Positions 10,116-20,225 of a stretch of 64,000 nt of DNA are shown here, piece by piece. Under the pieces are notes generated by a model. It was not told the DNA's origin and made no database searches. It saw nothing but the letters and a program-made list of their open reading frames with translations. Source of the stretch: Argyresthia goedartella (Eukaryota; Arthropoda; Insecta; Lepidoptera; Argyresthiidae); assembly GCA_949825045.1 (NCBI GenBank), contig OX463832.1, forward strand, positions 18,408,552 to 18,472,551, in the 5' to 3' direction. Made by a program: the position numbers and the translations under genes. Every line of letters starts with the position of its first letter. The stretch's first letter is position 1.

Positions 10116-11630
10116 TACTAGACAGAATTACAACATCAAAGGAAGTCGAACTAGATTGGAGTTTTATGGAACAACGTTCGGGGTTTAGGTCTAGGGTATT
10201 GTTACCTATGCCTACAATATTGACATTTGATGGCTGAGAAGTCAAGTTGAGTCTTTGCTTTACACGATCAGTGATAAAGGACGATTGGCTCCCGCTGTCA
10301 AGTAAGGCCCGCACGGTAACAGTTTCGTTAGTTTCTGGATTAGTTAGTCGCACCTTAGCGGTACACAATAGGACCTCCGGGGAAGACAAGGCAGACATGA
10401 CTACAGATTTTGGTTGGCTAGGGGTGGAAGAGACTGCTTCAGTTAGGTGTAGTAGTGAGTTGTGTTTTTGTTTACATGTTCTACAAGAACCGGGGAGCCT
10501 ACAGGCCTGACAGTCATGCCCAGGTCTGAGACAATTACGACACAAATTTAGTGATGCAGCAATGGAATTCCTATCCTCAGGTGTCTTAGACTTGAATGTA
10601 GTGCACTCATATACGCGATGCTTGCCTGAGCATACCATACACTCAGGCGGGGCTCGAGATGAGGGGGAGGATTCCTTGGATGTAGCAACAAACGATTTAG
10701 TCTGTGTAGTAGTCCTATGATAGGAGGATGGGTTGGTTGGAACTTGTTTAGCTACAGCTGGTCTGTCAGTCATGTTTTTGTTAAAATTCTCAAGAACGTC
10801 GGCGCGATTTTTCAAAAATGAGAAGAAATCATCTAGGGTAGGTATCTCAGATATAGTGTTAAGATGTTCTTCCCACTTGAAAATAGTACTGTTGTCTAAC
10901 TTTGCCGCCAGAAGGTGAATAATTAGGACATCCCACTTGTCAGTAGGTAGTCCTAGCATGCAGAGGGCACGTAGGTTTTTAGTCACATGATCAATAATGT
11001 ATCGGTTGCAGAGAAGTGACCAAGCTTCGTTGTAGTTTTTCTCAGATACTTCTAGGTTACTTAGCAATCTCGCAGCTTCGCCCTCCAAATAAGAGCCAAG
11101 GTAGTGGAATTTATGAATACTTTGTATTTTAGGATTATCATGAATCAATGAATCATAGATCTCTTTGAATTCCAACCACTTGTAATAGGTACCATCAAAT
11201 TTAGGTATATTTATAGTAGGCAATTTGAAACCTAAGTTATTGCACCCATCATGCTCATGATGGTGGCAACCATTGGTGTGAGAACTACTAGCTATACTTT
11301 CAGGTTGCTTGGGGGTTGAGCTGTGAGATTCAATCAAGCTTCGGGTGATAGCAATGCAAGTATCGAATTCTAGCTCAACTAGATCCCGCGTAGTTAATTC
11401 TACCTCTTGGTTAGACTCATTTAGTACTTCTATTTGGCTCTGCAACCCGTCGAACTCAATAAATAACGCTTCTATTCTTGATAACCTCATCGCAAGCGTA
11501 CTTACTTCAACAGCAGAGGCACTGTCGAAGGATTCTAGTGAGTCTAAATACTGTTTGAGTACTTAGTCACGCGTCCCTTAATGGAACCGCGCTTGACATT
11601 CAACTCTTTTAATTTTAAATCGGTAGCCAT
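10099..11630 (-). pseudogene. BEL 1 Gag and protease active site
   Basis: The likely start is ATG at 11630-11628, encoding MATDLKLKELN with the basic RRG-like start typical of BEL Gag. A shift near 11550 moves to the long frame 11490-10099. Gag contains FKLPTINIPKFDGTYYKWLEF, a hallmark of BEL capsid, and Cys/His knuckles (CMVCSGKH, CRNCLRPGHDCQAC, CRTCKQKH; about residues 285-345 of that frame). The protease block VRALLDSGSQSSFI has the usual DSG. Gag packages the RNA in cytoplasmic particles. Confidence 0.82.
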
Positions 11631-12640
11631 TGCGATGAAGTATCAGAATTGACGATTCAAATAATGAAATTGTATACGGTACGCTCCTCGTTTCGTAGTC
11701 CTGCGCGCAGCCGACGACCGGTGTCTTAGCAGCGAAGCAGGCTATCAGCTGGGCAAGCAATCAGCTGAGCAGCGCGTAGGCAGTTATGTGCTCAGGCAAC
11801 CGCAGGAAGCGCGCGCGTTGCAGCTTCCCGTTCCGTTTACCGTTAGCTCGGTTGCGCTGGAATCAACGTCAGAAAACTATACAGCTGATTGCGATAAGCG
11901 AGCATTGAGGGATAGATAGAAGTGAATATACTTCTAGATAGGTAGGTACGTACGTTAAATAGGCAAATGATTCTTGAATGCAATGGATAGGCAGACAAGC
12001 GCAAACAATTAGGTAATTAGATGACTTGTAGGTAGGTATTTATGTGGATAGGTTATGTTTTGATTACTTATAGATTTTAGACTTGCTCGACTAAATATAG
12101 ATAAGCATGCGTGAAATTGCGAATAATTTAGATCACAATGATTAGGCGTGAATAGAGGTTGGCTTGCAATTTCCCTTTGGATGATTAGGCAAATGCTTAG
12201 CGCTAAGTAGGTATTATAGGCACGCAATTTCACTAGCAGTAGATAGATTGAGAATGATCACCAAGCACTTAGAGGAACGAATCCTGAGCATGAACACAGA
12301 TAGAAGAGGAGAGGAAAATGATAGGAACGGGCTCACGCTATGTTAGCAGACAAGCTAAGCAGGTAGGTGTCCAGGCTCCACAGCTTTATCCTTAGCTGAT
12401 TAAGCGGCTACAGGACGTAGGCTACTCCAACGTGACACGTAGATGGGTAGGTAGAAGTGGTGCACTCAGGTACGTGGCAGTTTGTCCCGCCGTTCTCGTT
12501 CGTCTTCTCCGTATGAAGTCTTCGTGTAGCGGAACCTTCCGCGATGACGAGACCGTTGTTCTTGTGCAATCCTCTTCGGCTGGTGTAGGTTGTTGGCAAG
12601 GACGTTGACCTCGACAAAGGTTAGATGCACGCCGGTCTAT
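11631..12640 (-). other. BEL 1 untranslated leader
   Basis: About 1 kb lies between the primer binding site and the Gag start. Small open frames here (for example 12408-12617) have no recognisable domain. I see GC-rich patches at 11700-11870 and tandem TAGGTAGGTA-like runs near 11930-12050, but no feature that I can name. Confidence 0.5.
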
Positions 12641-12658
12641 GTCCTGTCACGGTCGCCA
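12641..12658 (-). promoter_or_regulatory. BEL 1 primer binding site
   Basis: Four bases after the LTR end, the minus strand reads TGGCGACCGTGACAGGAC, the form of primer binding site often found in insect BEL elements. Its host tRNA was not identified here. Its place between LTR and leader fixes the element orientation. Confidence 0.75.
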
Positions 12659-12662
12659 GTTT

Positions 12663-13151
12663 TGTTCAGGATAGGGAACAATCTTTAAATAAATAGATTT
12701 CTTGAAATTTGACTTCGTTTTAATGTGCGTTACAATAATATCACACGGAAAAGTATTAGAAATTAAGCTTTAAATATTATATATAAAATTGGCACCACAG
12801 AGTGTGTTGGCGAGGTTAGGGCGATCGAGCAAGTGTCCTTGCGTGCCTGTCGTTCGTTCGCTGCAGAGCGCACGGCGCGATGTAGCGGTCCTGTCATTGG
12901 TTAATGCCTTTATCGCGTCATCGATACGAGCAGCTATTGGCTGCGGCTGCAGCATACCATCCTGGTAAGTACTTGTAGGGTTGCCTCGTTCGGAAACAGC
13001 ACGGCGCCAACAAGTACTTTGGGCGTGTAGCAGCGTGGCGTAGCCTATTATCTGGTAGGGCGCAGCTCAGAGCCTATCTAATTCACACTTTACGCATTCA
13101 CACTTGTAGCTATATTAGACACTCTCTTATCATATCGCTGATATCACCACA
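12663..13151 (-). repeat. BEL 1 5' LTR
   Basis: The LTR is inferred from a TGTGGTGATATCAGC start at 13151, a CCTGAACA end at 12663, and the adjacent primer binding site, giving 489 bp with TG...CA ends. Only one LTR remains in the window, so identity between LTRs cannot be used for dating. A polyadenylation-like AATAAAT is near the end (about 12688). The exact start is inferred from the TG rule and BEL convention. Confidence 0.65.
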
Positions 13152-13309
13152 ATAAGGCAGGCACGTTTTCGGGCGTCCAGAGTCAGAACAAAAGGCGCGC
13201 GGCGGGGTTGTAAACTATTGTTTGTTTAAATGCGTTAGCTAGGTCTCGGGGTTAGATGGGCACTATACACACATCCAAAAAAATATTAAACAGCGTTAAA
13301 CCTCAAAAC
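13152..13309. other. Spacer between BEL 1 and SINE
   Basis: I see no gene or repeat here apart from a short GC-rich patch (about 13190-13205). It probably represents older host or transposon DNA into which BEL 1 inserted. Confidence 0.4.
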
Positions 13310-13525
13310 AAACGACCCAAATGCCCGAGTCGGCAGTGACCCTGCCTACGAAGCCAAGGGTCCCGGGTTCGACCCTAGTCATGGTTGTTTATTTATCTAA
13401 GTATAATATTTATCTAAGTATGTGTATCGTTGTCCAGTACTCAAGATACAGGGAATCCTAGTTTGGGGCTAGATCAATGTGTGTAAAAAGTGTCCAAGGT
13501 ATTATTATTATTATTATTAATATAA
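13310..13525 (+). mobile_element. tRNA-headed SINE with (ATT)n tail
   Basis: The head contains an A-box-like TGCCCGAGTCGG (13321 onward) and a B-box GGTTCGACCC (about 13367), the two parts of an internal RNA polymerase III promoter. The body continues GTTTATTTATC, ATCGTTGTCCAGTAC and GTTTGGGGCTAGATCAATG, a pattern I associate with widespread lepidopteran repeats, then TGTCCAAGG and six ATT units. The same TGTCCAAGGTATTATT end recurs on the minus strand at 59105-59185. It is not a functional tRNA: no cloverleaf acceptor pairing could be made. Confidence 0.65.
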
Positions 13526-13852
13526 ACGTCAAATCCCATACACTTTTGTTTTTAAACAAGTGTTGAATGGTAGTTTTATTTTTTGTGGTATAGCCCATAC
13601 ATTTCAGAATAAATTGATCACAATAGGCACCTATAAAATCAAGATGATTATAGTTTGTCACTGAAAAACTTAGATAAGTTTATTTAACCTTAACCATTAT
13701 AGTATATATTCGAGGGGTCTGTACGGGGCCAATCTCAATAACATAAATGGCAGATCTGATAGAATTAATTGTTGAATGAATTAAATTAATTCAATACTAT
13801 ATAGGAGCAATTCTTTATAACGTAGACTGAGAATAGTCTCTTCTCTCTCTAC
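13526..13852. other. AT-rich spacer
   Basis: No gene is recognisable. A palindromic AATTAATT-rich patch lies at about 13763-13792. The final bases lead into the reverse transcriptase scrap at 13853. Confidence 0.4.
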
Positions 13853-14111
13853 TCTTATACGCCGATGATCAGGTTGTTTTTACTAGTCAGTGGATGAGCT
13901 GCAGGAGATGGTAACTTTCATGAACGAATCATTTAAGAAGAATGGGAATTAAAGTGCATGTAAGTAAAACCACGCACTCAGATACTTCTTTATCCTTTCA
14001 TAAAACCATGACTTGGTCTTACTTACATTCAAATTCATTCATGAAAGTTACCATCTCCTACAGCTCTTCCAACGATGAAACGAGAATCACTTGATCATCG
14101 GCGTATATAAG
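13853..14111. repeat. Foldback of two LINE reverse transcriptase scraps
   Basis: The plus strand at 13853 encodes LYADDQVV, the catalytic block of a LINE reverse transcriptase, followed by ELQEMVTFMNESFKKNG in a shifted frame. The minus strand starting at 14111 encodes YADDQVILVSS and, past a stop, EMVTFMNE. The two copies face each other and share near-identical DNA (13896-13929 against 14034-14066), so the segment can fold into a long hairpin. Both are fragments of one family. Neither can be functional. Confidence 0.7.
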
Positions 14112-14594
14112 AGGCTCTGGAAAAGGGCTAATATTCAATCGCACATCAAAAATACTGATTTGCACAGCAAAAAAGGATCAGCAAAAACTCTTTTTATGAT
14201 TTAAATATTTAATAAGGGTTAGCGTTATCGATAACGATAAGGGTTAGCGTTATCAAAACGCACTTGCAATCAATGTTTTTTCTAAGCCAATACTTTTAGT
14301 ATTTGACTGACAGAAACACAAAAAAAGGTTAACAAGATACAATAAAGGTTTTTAACTTTAATTTCAATTATTTCCTCAATATTTATGAGAATCTATGCAA
14401 CCGATTACTTTACGCAACATCAAAACATCGCTCATCGATGCACGTCCCTATTTAGTTCGTTCACACGATGCTCAGAGCTGATAGAAGCCTTCGGTGATAC
14501 CCCGCAATCGATGAAATTGTATGAGCATGAGATGAACCATAGACACTCGCTCTGAACTTCAGAGAGTTACGCCATAAGGCTGCTGGTTCAGTTC
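14112..14594. other. Spacer left of the copia element
   Basis: There is no coding signal. A unit AAGGGTTAGCGTTATC occurs twice (about 14214-14262), and between the copies CGTTATCGATAACG is a perfect 14-base palindrome containing TATCGATA, the core bound by the insect factor DREF. That may be chance. Confidence 0.4.
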
Positions 14595-14599
14595 CAGTT

Positions 14600-14881
14600 T
14601 TTTAAGTTTTTGAAGTGTGCGCGGTGTGGAAGCTTTGAGTTGGTAGATCGTGGATTGATAGGATTACCGTGAACCCTAAGCACAACATGTACTACAAGAA
14701 TAAACGTTTATAAACTGAGCTGGTATATTATTTGTAGCTAGATAATAAAGAAACAATAATTGGAAAATATATACAATAGCAGTCAATAGAGAAATCAATA
14801 GAGTAAGTGACAGTTGTCAAACTATTCTCATTTAATCATTTGACCAAAGAGATTGTCTTAGAAAGACATACAGCCTTCACA
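14600..14881 (-). repeat. Copia 3' LTR
   Basis: This 282-bp LTR starts TGTGAAGGCTG at 14881, right after the purine tract, and ends CTTAAAA at 14600, right before the target duplication. The end departs from the usual CA, but both the duplication and the primer binding site on the other LTR agree on this boundary. Confidence 0.88.
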
Positions 14882-14894
14882 CCCTCCCAACTTT
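14882..14894 (-). promoter_or_regulatory. Copia polypurine tract
   Basis: The minus strand reads AAAGTTGGGAGGG immediately before the 3' LTR. Such a tract resists RNase H and primes plus-strand DNA synthesis. It lies just after the RNase H stop codon, as expected. Confidence 0.75.
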
Positions 14895-14896
14895 TT

Positions 14897-16521
14897 TCAG
14901 GATCGAGAGATTCTGTTAAGACCGACTCTCTTGCTCAAATCTTGCAATCTGGGCCCATAGAGAGGTTTGGTCAGCATATCAGCTAGCTGTAGCTCTGAAG
15001 ACACTTGCTTCACTTCAAGTTCTCCGTTGATCACACATTCTCTGACGAAGAAATGCTTCATCTTAATGTGTTTGGTACGCTTGTGGTACTCATACTTAGG
15101 GTTCTGCGAAAGCTTGATTGCTGACTCATTATCAAGGTAGAGTGTAGGCTTGTTCAACTTCGCTAAATGAAGGAGGCTGTTCAGCCATATAAGTTCTTGA
15201 GAAGCCTCACTGGCCGCGATTGTTTCTGCTTCAGTCGACGAGATTGACACAACACTTTGGCGTTGAGATCTCCAGCTAATTGCAGCTCCTGCGAGTAAGC
15301 ACCCAGTACCAGATGTAGACCTGCCAGTAGATTGATCTCCAGAAAAATCAGAGTCACTATAACAAATTATGTTCTCTGGTGTGTCTTTCGTGTATGTAAG
15401 ACCGATTTCAGAGGTTCCTTTGAGATAGCGTAGAATCCTTTTCACGAGTGCAATGTCTTTTGTAGTGGGCGCTTCAAGATGTCTTGATGCCATTCCAACA
15501 GCGTAAGATATGTCAGGCCTTGTGGCTACTGATAGGTGTGTCAGTGCGCCGACAGCCTGTCTGTAAGGAAAGCTAGGTTCAGCTTGCGTTCCTTGCTCTT
15601 TTCCTCCTCCCATATTTTCTTTAACAATAGGTGTCGGTGCAGACTTACAGTTACTCATGTTGAACTTCTGTAAGAGTTTATTTGTATAGGACGTTTGACG
15701 GAGAGTGATCTTGTCATCCACTTTGCTGATTTCCATTCCAAGGAAGTATGTAGCTGGTGACGTTCTGATCTTTAGTCTCTTTTCTAGCTCATTAACAAAT
15801 TCGGTTTCAGCTTCAATATTCTCTCTAAGAGCTACGAGCCCGTCATCCACGTACAAAGCGATATGGACTTTCTTTGTCCCTCTTACTCTTGTGTATAAGC
15901 ATGGATCAGCCTCAGACGGTTTGAATTCTGATTGCAACAAAAAATCGTTAATGCAGTTGTTCCAGCAACGTGGAGCTTGTTTTAATCCATACAGGCTTCG
16001 TTTTAACAGGCATACACGGTCAGTGCCGTCGTTGAAACCGTCAGGTTGTTTCATAAAGATCTGTTCTTCGACTTTCCCGTTCAAGAATGCGGTTGACGAA
16101 TTTGCGAATGACGTCGAATTGCATAAGTCTTAGGTTTTGTTTTGCTGCTGTAGCGAGTAGAGCTCTGATGGTATTCAGTCGAGCCACCGGGCTAAATGTT
16201 TTGTCATAATCAACTCCGGGTGTTTTTTGAAAAACCTTTGATAACCAATCTTGCTTTGTAGCGTTCGATGGTGCCGTCTGGATTCGTTTTAATTTTGTAA
16301 ACCCATTTGCTTGGCAAGGCTTTTCTACCTTTTGGTAATTTAACAAGTTCCCACGTTTCGTTTTCGTCGAGGGATGAGATCTCGCTCAGCATTGCTTCGA
16401 GCCATTTGTCCTTTTCAGGAGAATTTAGTGTATCCTTGTATGAAGTAGGTTCTCCGAGTTTGTTAACTTCATCAGCAGCTGCCAGCATGAAGTCATCGTA
16501 CCGTTGTGGCAGACGTATCAA
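14897..16521 (-). pseudogene. Copia reverse transcriptase and RNase H
   Basis: The long last frame (16084-14897, 395 codons) has VCLLKRSLYGLKQAPRCWN, IALYVDDGLVALRE (catalytic YVDD), TYFLGMEI, VGALTHLSVATRPDISYAV, then RNase H with SDSDFSGDQSTGRSTSG, SISSTEAETIAASEA, YLDNESAIKL and KHFFVRE, ending LADMLTKPL. Two shorter frames upstream supply the polymerase N-terminus (KWLEAMLSEISSLDENETWEL, ALPSKWVYKIK, YDKTFSPVARLNTIRALLA), with shifts near 16220 and 16080. The catalytic residues are intact, so loss of function comes from the frameshifts. Confidence 0.9.
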
Positions 16522-16572
16522 TGATCTGTCTCGTAGAGACCGTTGGTATATTATAGGTTCTACATTTTCAGG

Positions 16573-17670
16573 TTAATCAATATTTTGTTGTGGTGTATCA
16601 ACGTTTTCAGGAGATGTGCTGTCGATTTGGTCTACTTGTTCTAGGGATTCTTCATAAACACTGTCATTCAGATGGCTTTCAGTTGTGTTTTCTTCGTTAT
16701 TCTCAAATTCAATTTCCATCATCTCTGTTTGTCGCGTTTGGTTTTGCTCTAGAGAAGTTGTATCATTGTTAAGAATGTTTGAAGTTGTTGATTCGTAAAA
16801 GTTAAAGTTCAGTATCTTGACATCTTTTGAGATGACACTCTTGCGTTCAGTTGGAAGGTAGATCTTGTATACTTTGCTGATTTCTGAGTAACCGACAAAC
16901 AAACCAGGTGTCGCTTTTGGTGCGAATTTGTGTCCTTTCAGACCTTTCTTCAGAACAAAGGCTTTAGATCCAAACGGGTGTAAGTGGTTAACGCAGGGCT
17001 TTCTTAGTACCCATCGTTCGAATGGAGTTTGATTTCCAAGAGCGCTATTGATACTTCTGTTCGCCAAATAGTTAGCTGTATTAACTGCTTCAGCCCATAG
17101 ATGCATCGGGGCTTTGGAATCAATAAGCATCGCTCTTGCTTTTTCCACTAGTGTCCGATTCTTCCGTTCTGCAAGACCATTTTGGTGTGGCGTGTAGGGT
17201 GCCGATAAACGTTGTGCAATCCCGTTTGCCTTCAGGTAGTTTAGAAATTCTTTGTTGATGTATTCCGTTCCGTTGTCAGTGTGCAAAAATTTAATCTTGT
17301 TGTCAGTAAAGTTTTCCATTAGTTCTTTGTATTCTTTGAACTTCTCAAGTACTTGCGATTTATGTTTTATGAAGTATACGCTCCCATATCTACTGTAGTC
17401 GTCTATAAACGTTACAAAATATTTGTTTCTCCCAGTGCTTGGGGATTTTATAGGACCACACACGTCACTATGCACAATTTCGAATCGTTCAGTGGTTCGT
17501 GGCGTAGATCTAGATTTGGGACTTGGCACATGAGTAATTTTGGCCTGTATGCAGGCCTCACAGTCTGACAGTACCTCGTCTTTGTTGAAGTTTAAGCCAA
17601 TTAACGTCTCGTTTTTCAACGCTAGGTGACGGTCTTTGCCGTTCGTGTGTCCCAGTTGTCTATGCCAGTC
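16573..17670 (-). pseudogene. Copia integrase
   Basis: The frame carries WHRQLGH and CEACIQAK (zinc-binding His and Cys), then catalytic Asp in IVHSDVCGPI, Asp in FLHTDNGTEY and Glu in GLAERKNRTL, followed by ANYLANRSIN and the GKG-like FGSKAFVLKKGLKGHKF region of copia integrases. It is open for at least 348 codons and all DDE residues are present. The usual start cannot be defined because integrase is cut from a polyprotein; a TGA precedes WHRQ. The acidic tail after about 16800 is a normal linker. Confidence 0.88.
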
Positions 17671-17751
17671 TCAGATGAAGTTTTCTACTGTTGTCACCAT
17701 GTTTGTTTCAGGTGTAGCTGTAGAGCCATGTTTAATTTGCGTTTTGACATA

Positions 17752-18865
17752 TTAAAGATTATTTTTCTTTTCAGCGGTCATCATAGTTTTGTTGTTCTTG
17801 GTAACTGTAGCTTTGTTTCCGGTAAAAGTTACAGTGCCACCATTTTGAGTGATTTTTGCAACAGATAGAAGATTAGTTGTAAGGCTAGGTACGTACAGTG
17901 TTTCTAGAAGGTTTACTGTGCCATATTCGTTGGTAAAAACTTTGACTGTACCTCGTCCTTTAATCTCAGTTGATTGGTCTTTAGAAGCGAAGTTAAGTTT
18001 GCAAGAGTCTGCCTTTAACGTTGTAAAGTGTTGTCTTGCTGAGGTCATGTGAGAAGTGCATCCACTGTCCAGTACCCAGTTACTGTTGGTAGTAAGTGTA
18101 GATTGAACGTTGAGTAGACAGTCTTCTTTGACATGGTTTGACGTTTCATTTTGTGATGTCACCTTCTTCGTCTTCTTGTTTTTGTTTTGTTTAGACCAGC
18201 AGCCTGTGCAAATTTTGTGAGAGCTGTTCTTGAAGTACACGTTTTTGTTCTTGCATACTTTGCACGTTTTGGCGTAGTGAGCAGCTTGAAGAGCTTGAGA
18301 ACTCGTTGGTTCCATTTGGGTTTGGTGTCGAGCCTCGCTTTCTTCTATTATTTTGGTTTTCAACTCTTCTGGTTTAGGTAGTGTGTCCCTGCTTTCAATG
18401 GCTACTCTGAAGTTTTCATATTCTGGAGAAAGACTGCAGAGCATCATGATAGTTAACAGGTCGTCGTTGATTTTTATTTCCATGTCAGCGAGTTTGTCCA
18501 CAGTGTCCATAAACCTGTTCAGGTATTCTCGTATGTTGTTCCCTTCTAGTTTAATGAGTATTAGCTGCTTTAAAAAGGAACGCCTTACGGGCTGGACCTT
18601 TGCTTGCGTATATTTCTCTTAGTTTGTCGCAAATGTCTTTAGCTGTTTTGCATTGTTTAATTTGCTTCAGTTCCGATGGAGCGATTATAAGGATAAGTGT
18701 AGACTTAGCTTGATTGTCTCCTTCGACGTCTGCAGCACTTGCAGTAGCGATTGGGGCGGTTTGCACGTGTTTCCAAAGTTTATCTTTCACTAGCACAGCC
18801 TCAGCTTGTATTGCCCAAGTGTCGTAATTGTCCTTACTTAAAGGTTCAATACGTGTCTTCGACAT
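17752..18865 (-). pseudogene. Copia Gag and protease
   Basis: ATG at 18865 starts MSKTRIEPLSKDNYDTWAIQ, the typical copia Gag opening. A shift in a T5 run near 18575 splits it from the continuing frame 18510-17752. That frame has LLTIMMLCSLSPEYENF, a Cys/His cluster (CKVCKNKN...HKICTGC) in place of a standard CCHC knuckle, and the protease block WVLDSGCTSHMT with DSG. YVPSLTTNLLSVAKI is the conserved segment after it. The order is Gag then protease, and then integrase, confirming copia. Confidence 0.88.
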
Positions 18866-18916
18866 TTTGAATATCTTGTAAGTTTTTTGTTTTTGTAGGT
18901 TTTTACGGTAAGTTTT

Positions 18917-18931
18917 GCGCGAATGCTACCA
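18917..18931 (-). promoter_or_regulatory. Copia primer binding site
   Basis: Directly after the 5' LTR end the minus strand reads TGGTAGCATTCGCGC. TGG is expected for pairing with the CCA end of a tRNA, and TGGTAGC also begins the site used by several copia-type elements that prime with initiator methionine tRNA. The source tRNA here is not identified. Confidence 0.7.
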
Positions 18932-19217
18932 TTTTAAGTTTTTGAAGTGTGCGCGGTGTGAAAGCTTTGAGTTGGTAGATCGTGGATTGATACGATTACC
19001 GTGAACCCTAAACACAACATGTACTACAAGAATAAACGTTTATAAACTGAGCTGGTATATTATTTGTAGCTAGATAATAAAGTAACAATAATTGGAAAAT
19101 ATATACAATAGCAGTCAATAGAGAAATCAATAGATTATGTGACAGTTGTCAAACTATTCTCATCTAATCATTTGACCAAAGAGAATCTTAATCTTAGAAA
19201 GACATACAGCCTTCACA
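18932..19217 (-). repeat. Copia 5' LTR
   Basis: This 286-bp LTR is the partner of 14600-14881. It runs from TGTGAAGGCTG at 19217 to CTTAAAA at 18932. Differences from the 3' copy include GTCTTA against a longer ATCTTAATCTTA near the start, and a few single-base changes. In transcription it would supply promoter and start site. Confidence 0.88.
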
Positions 19218-19222
19218 CAGTT

Positions 19223-19495
19223 ATAATTCAACTTTGGTTCGGTTCAATGAAATTCGGTATCGCGCTGAAGTTTAAGTGGTTACCGAAGCTGAACCATGAC
19301 CGAACCATTGTCGCGATCAAAACATTAGAGATGTAGCATCGATTGTGTATTGATATATCGATTGTCGATTTCGCGTTTTTGTTCTAGTTTTGACCACACT
19401 TGAATGGGAATTCGTGGAATTTGATGTGTTTACGAGGTGAACGAAAAATTACAGATAAAAAATTTAAGTGGATAGAAATGTAGCTTTATAAATAA
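19223..19495. other. Spacer right of the copia element
   Basis: No gene is seen. GGTTCGGTTCAATG and CTGAACCATGACCGAACC form a weak inverted pair, and related sequence lies in opposite orientation at 22740-22890. ATATATCGATTGTCGATT near 19355 is AT-rich. Confidence 0.35.
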
Positions 19496-19499
19496 GTGT

Positions 19500-19985
19500 A
19501 CTCCAGCCTCCCTCTGAGGGCGAAGTTCGGGATCTACAAGACCTATGCGACCCCGGCATGGTACGCCCTGTGCTCGGAGACGAACAAACACCCCGAGCCC
19601 AAGAGAACCTCTCTCTGCGTACCATCGTCGGCGCCCCCCGCTACATGAGGAACGCGACAATCCAGGGGACCTAAGATTTCCCCGTGGACCAGTTTGTTCA
19701 GAGGTTGGCGAAGGGCATGTTCCCGCGTGCGCATGCGTCGCGGACAAAACCCGCACATCGCCGAACTGGCGCCGCACCACGCGCGCCCGCCCATCGCCGC
19801 CGCCTGCCACGCGACCTGGTTGCCTAGCCGGCGATCACCCACTGCATACCAGCGCTACATGTAGACTACCGCCCGCAAGGGCCATCCGATGTCCTGTCCA
19901 CAGGAGTGGACAGAGGCGATTCTTCGGGAAGAGGTCCGTTGACCTGACCCCGACTCCCCACGCCCCAGAAGGGGTGCGTGAGATG
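19500..19985 (+). pseudogene. GC-rich LINE C-terminal fragment
   Basis: The plus strand holds pieces of the segment after the reverse transcriptase in jockey/I/R1-type LINEs, spread over two frames: FGIYKTYATPAWYALCSE, then SLRTIVGAPRYMRNATIQ and FVQRLAKGMF. These fit the usual TYA.P.W and LR.I.GAP.Y.RN..I pattern. It is far more GC-rich than its surroundings, suggesting a family from a different compositional source or a young insertion. The frames at 19545-19991 and on the other strand are compositional shadows. Confidence 0.6.
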
Positions 19986-20084
19986 ACCTAGAAGTAGAAA
20001 TGAGTGTCCTTTCAACATTACGGGTGTGAATATGTTTAGTTTGATCAAATCTAATCCAAACTTTGTATTTCATATAAAATGCAG

Positions 20085-20225
20085 CAACAGCACCGCAGGG
20101 TCACAACCTGTTCGCCAACTTGAGATGATGATGGAGTTTCTGGAAGTATCGAGATCTAGCTCTAGGTTGAATAAAATAGAAAGAGTTCCGTGCGACAGCA
20201 GACTGTCTGTGGAGGGAGTTTAAAC
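20085..20225 (+). pseudogene. Myb/SANT-like DNA-binding domain fragment
   Basis: One frame reads PVRQLEMMMEFLE; the next, after a single-base shift, reads YRDLALG and, past two stops, CLWREFKLFP. Together these resemble the Myb/SANT-like (zeste-type) domain with its QL..M..F.E..RDLA.G and LW.EF landmarks. Such domains occur in host transcription factors and in the second protein of Harbinger-type transposons. I cannot tell which this was; no flanking transposase is visible. Confidence 0.4.

Larger units (their letters stand above)
8358..13151 (-). mobile_element. BEL/Pao retrotransposon 1, 5' LTR to RNase H
   Basis: Reading the minus strand downward there is a 489-bp LTR (13151-12663), a primer binding site, a leader of about 1 kb, gag, protease, reverse transcriptase and the start of RNase H. 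The sequence is interrupted at 8358 by a LINE; a further RNase H piece is found inverted at 7384-7695. The 3' end and 3' LTR are lost. Frame changes at about 11550, 10105, 9445, 9345 and 8880 make it inactive. Five bases that follow the LTR (13152-13156, ATAAG) would be the target duplication, but the partner is missing. Confidence 0.85.
14600..19217 (-). mobile_element. Complete Ty1/copia retrotransposon with both LTRs
   Basis: The element is bounded by two near-identical LTRs (14600-14881 and 18932-19217) and by an exact 5-bp target duplication CAGTT (14595-14599 and 19218-19222). Inside, on the minus strand, come a primer binding site, gag with protease, integrase, reverse transcriptase and RNase H, and a polypurine tract: the copia order. 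The LTRs differ at roughly ten positions including an indel, so insertion is fairly recent relative to its neighbours. Several frameshifts and stops mean this copy is not autonomous. Confidence 0.93.

Noticed and set aside
12408..12955. Small minus frames in the BEL 1 leader and LTR.
   Set aside because: No domain, and they fall in LTR and untranslated leader defined by the primer binding site.
13310..13400. Possible tRNA gene.
   Set aside because: A-box and B-box are present but no acceptor stem or anticodon arm can be formed; a SINE fits better. The same holds for 21300 and 53230.
14225..14238. DREF-type promoter element TATCGATA.
   Set aside because: A single eight-base word inside a small duplicated palindrome, with no gene start nearby.
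19545..19991. A 148-codon plus frame and two minus frames in the GC-rich patch.
   Set aside because: Long frames arise easily in GC-rich DNA. Residue patterns fit a frameshifted LINE C-terminus in another phase, so these are shadows.
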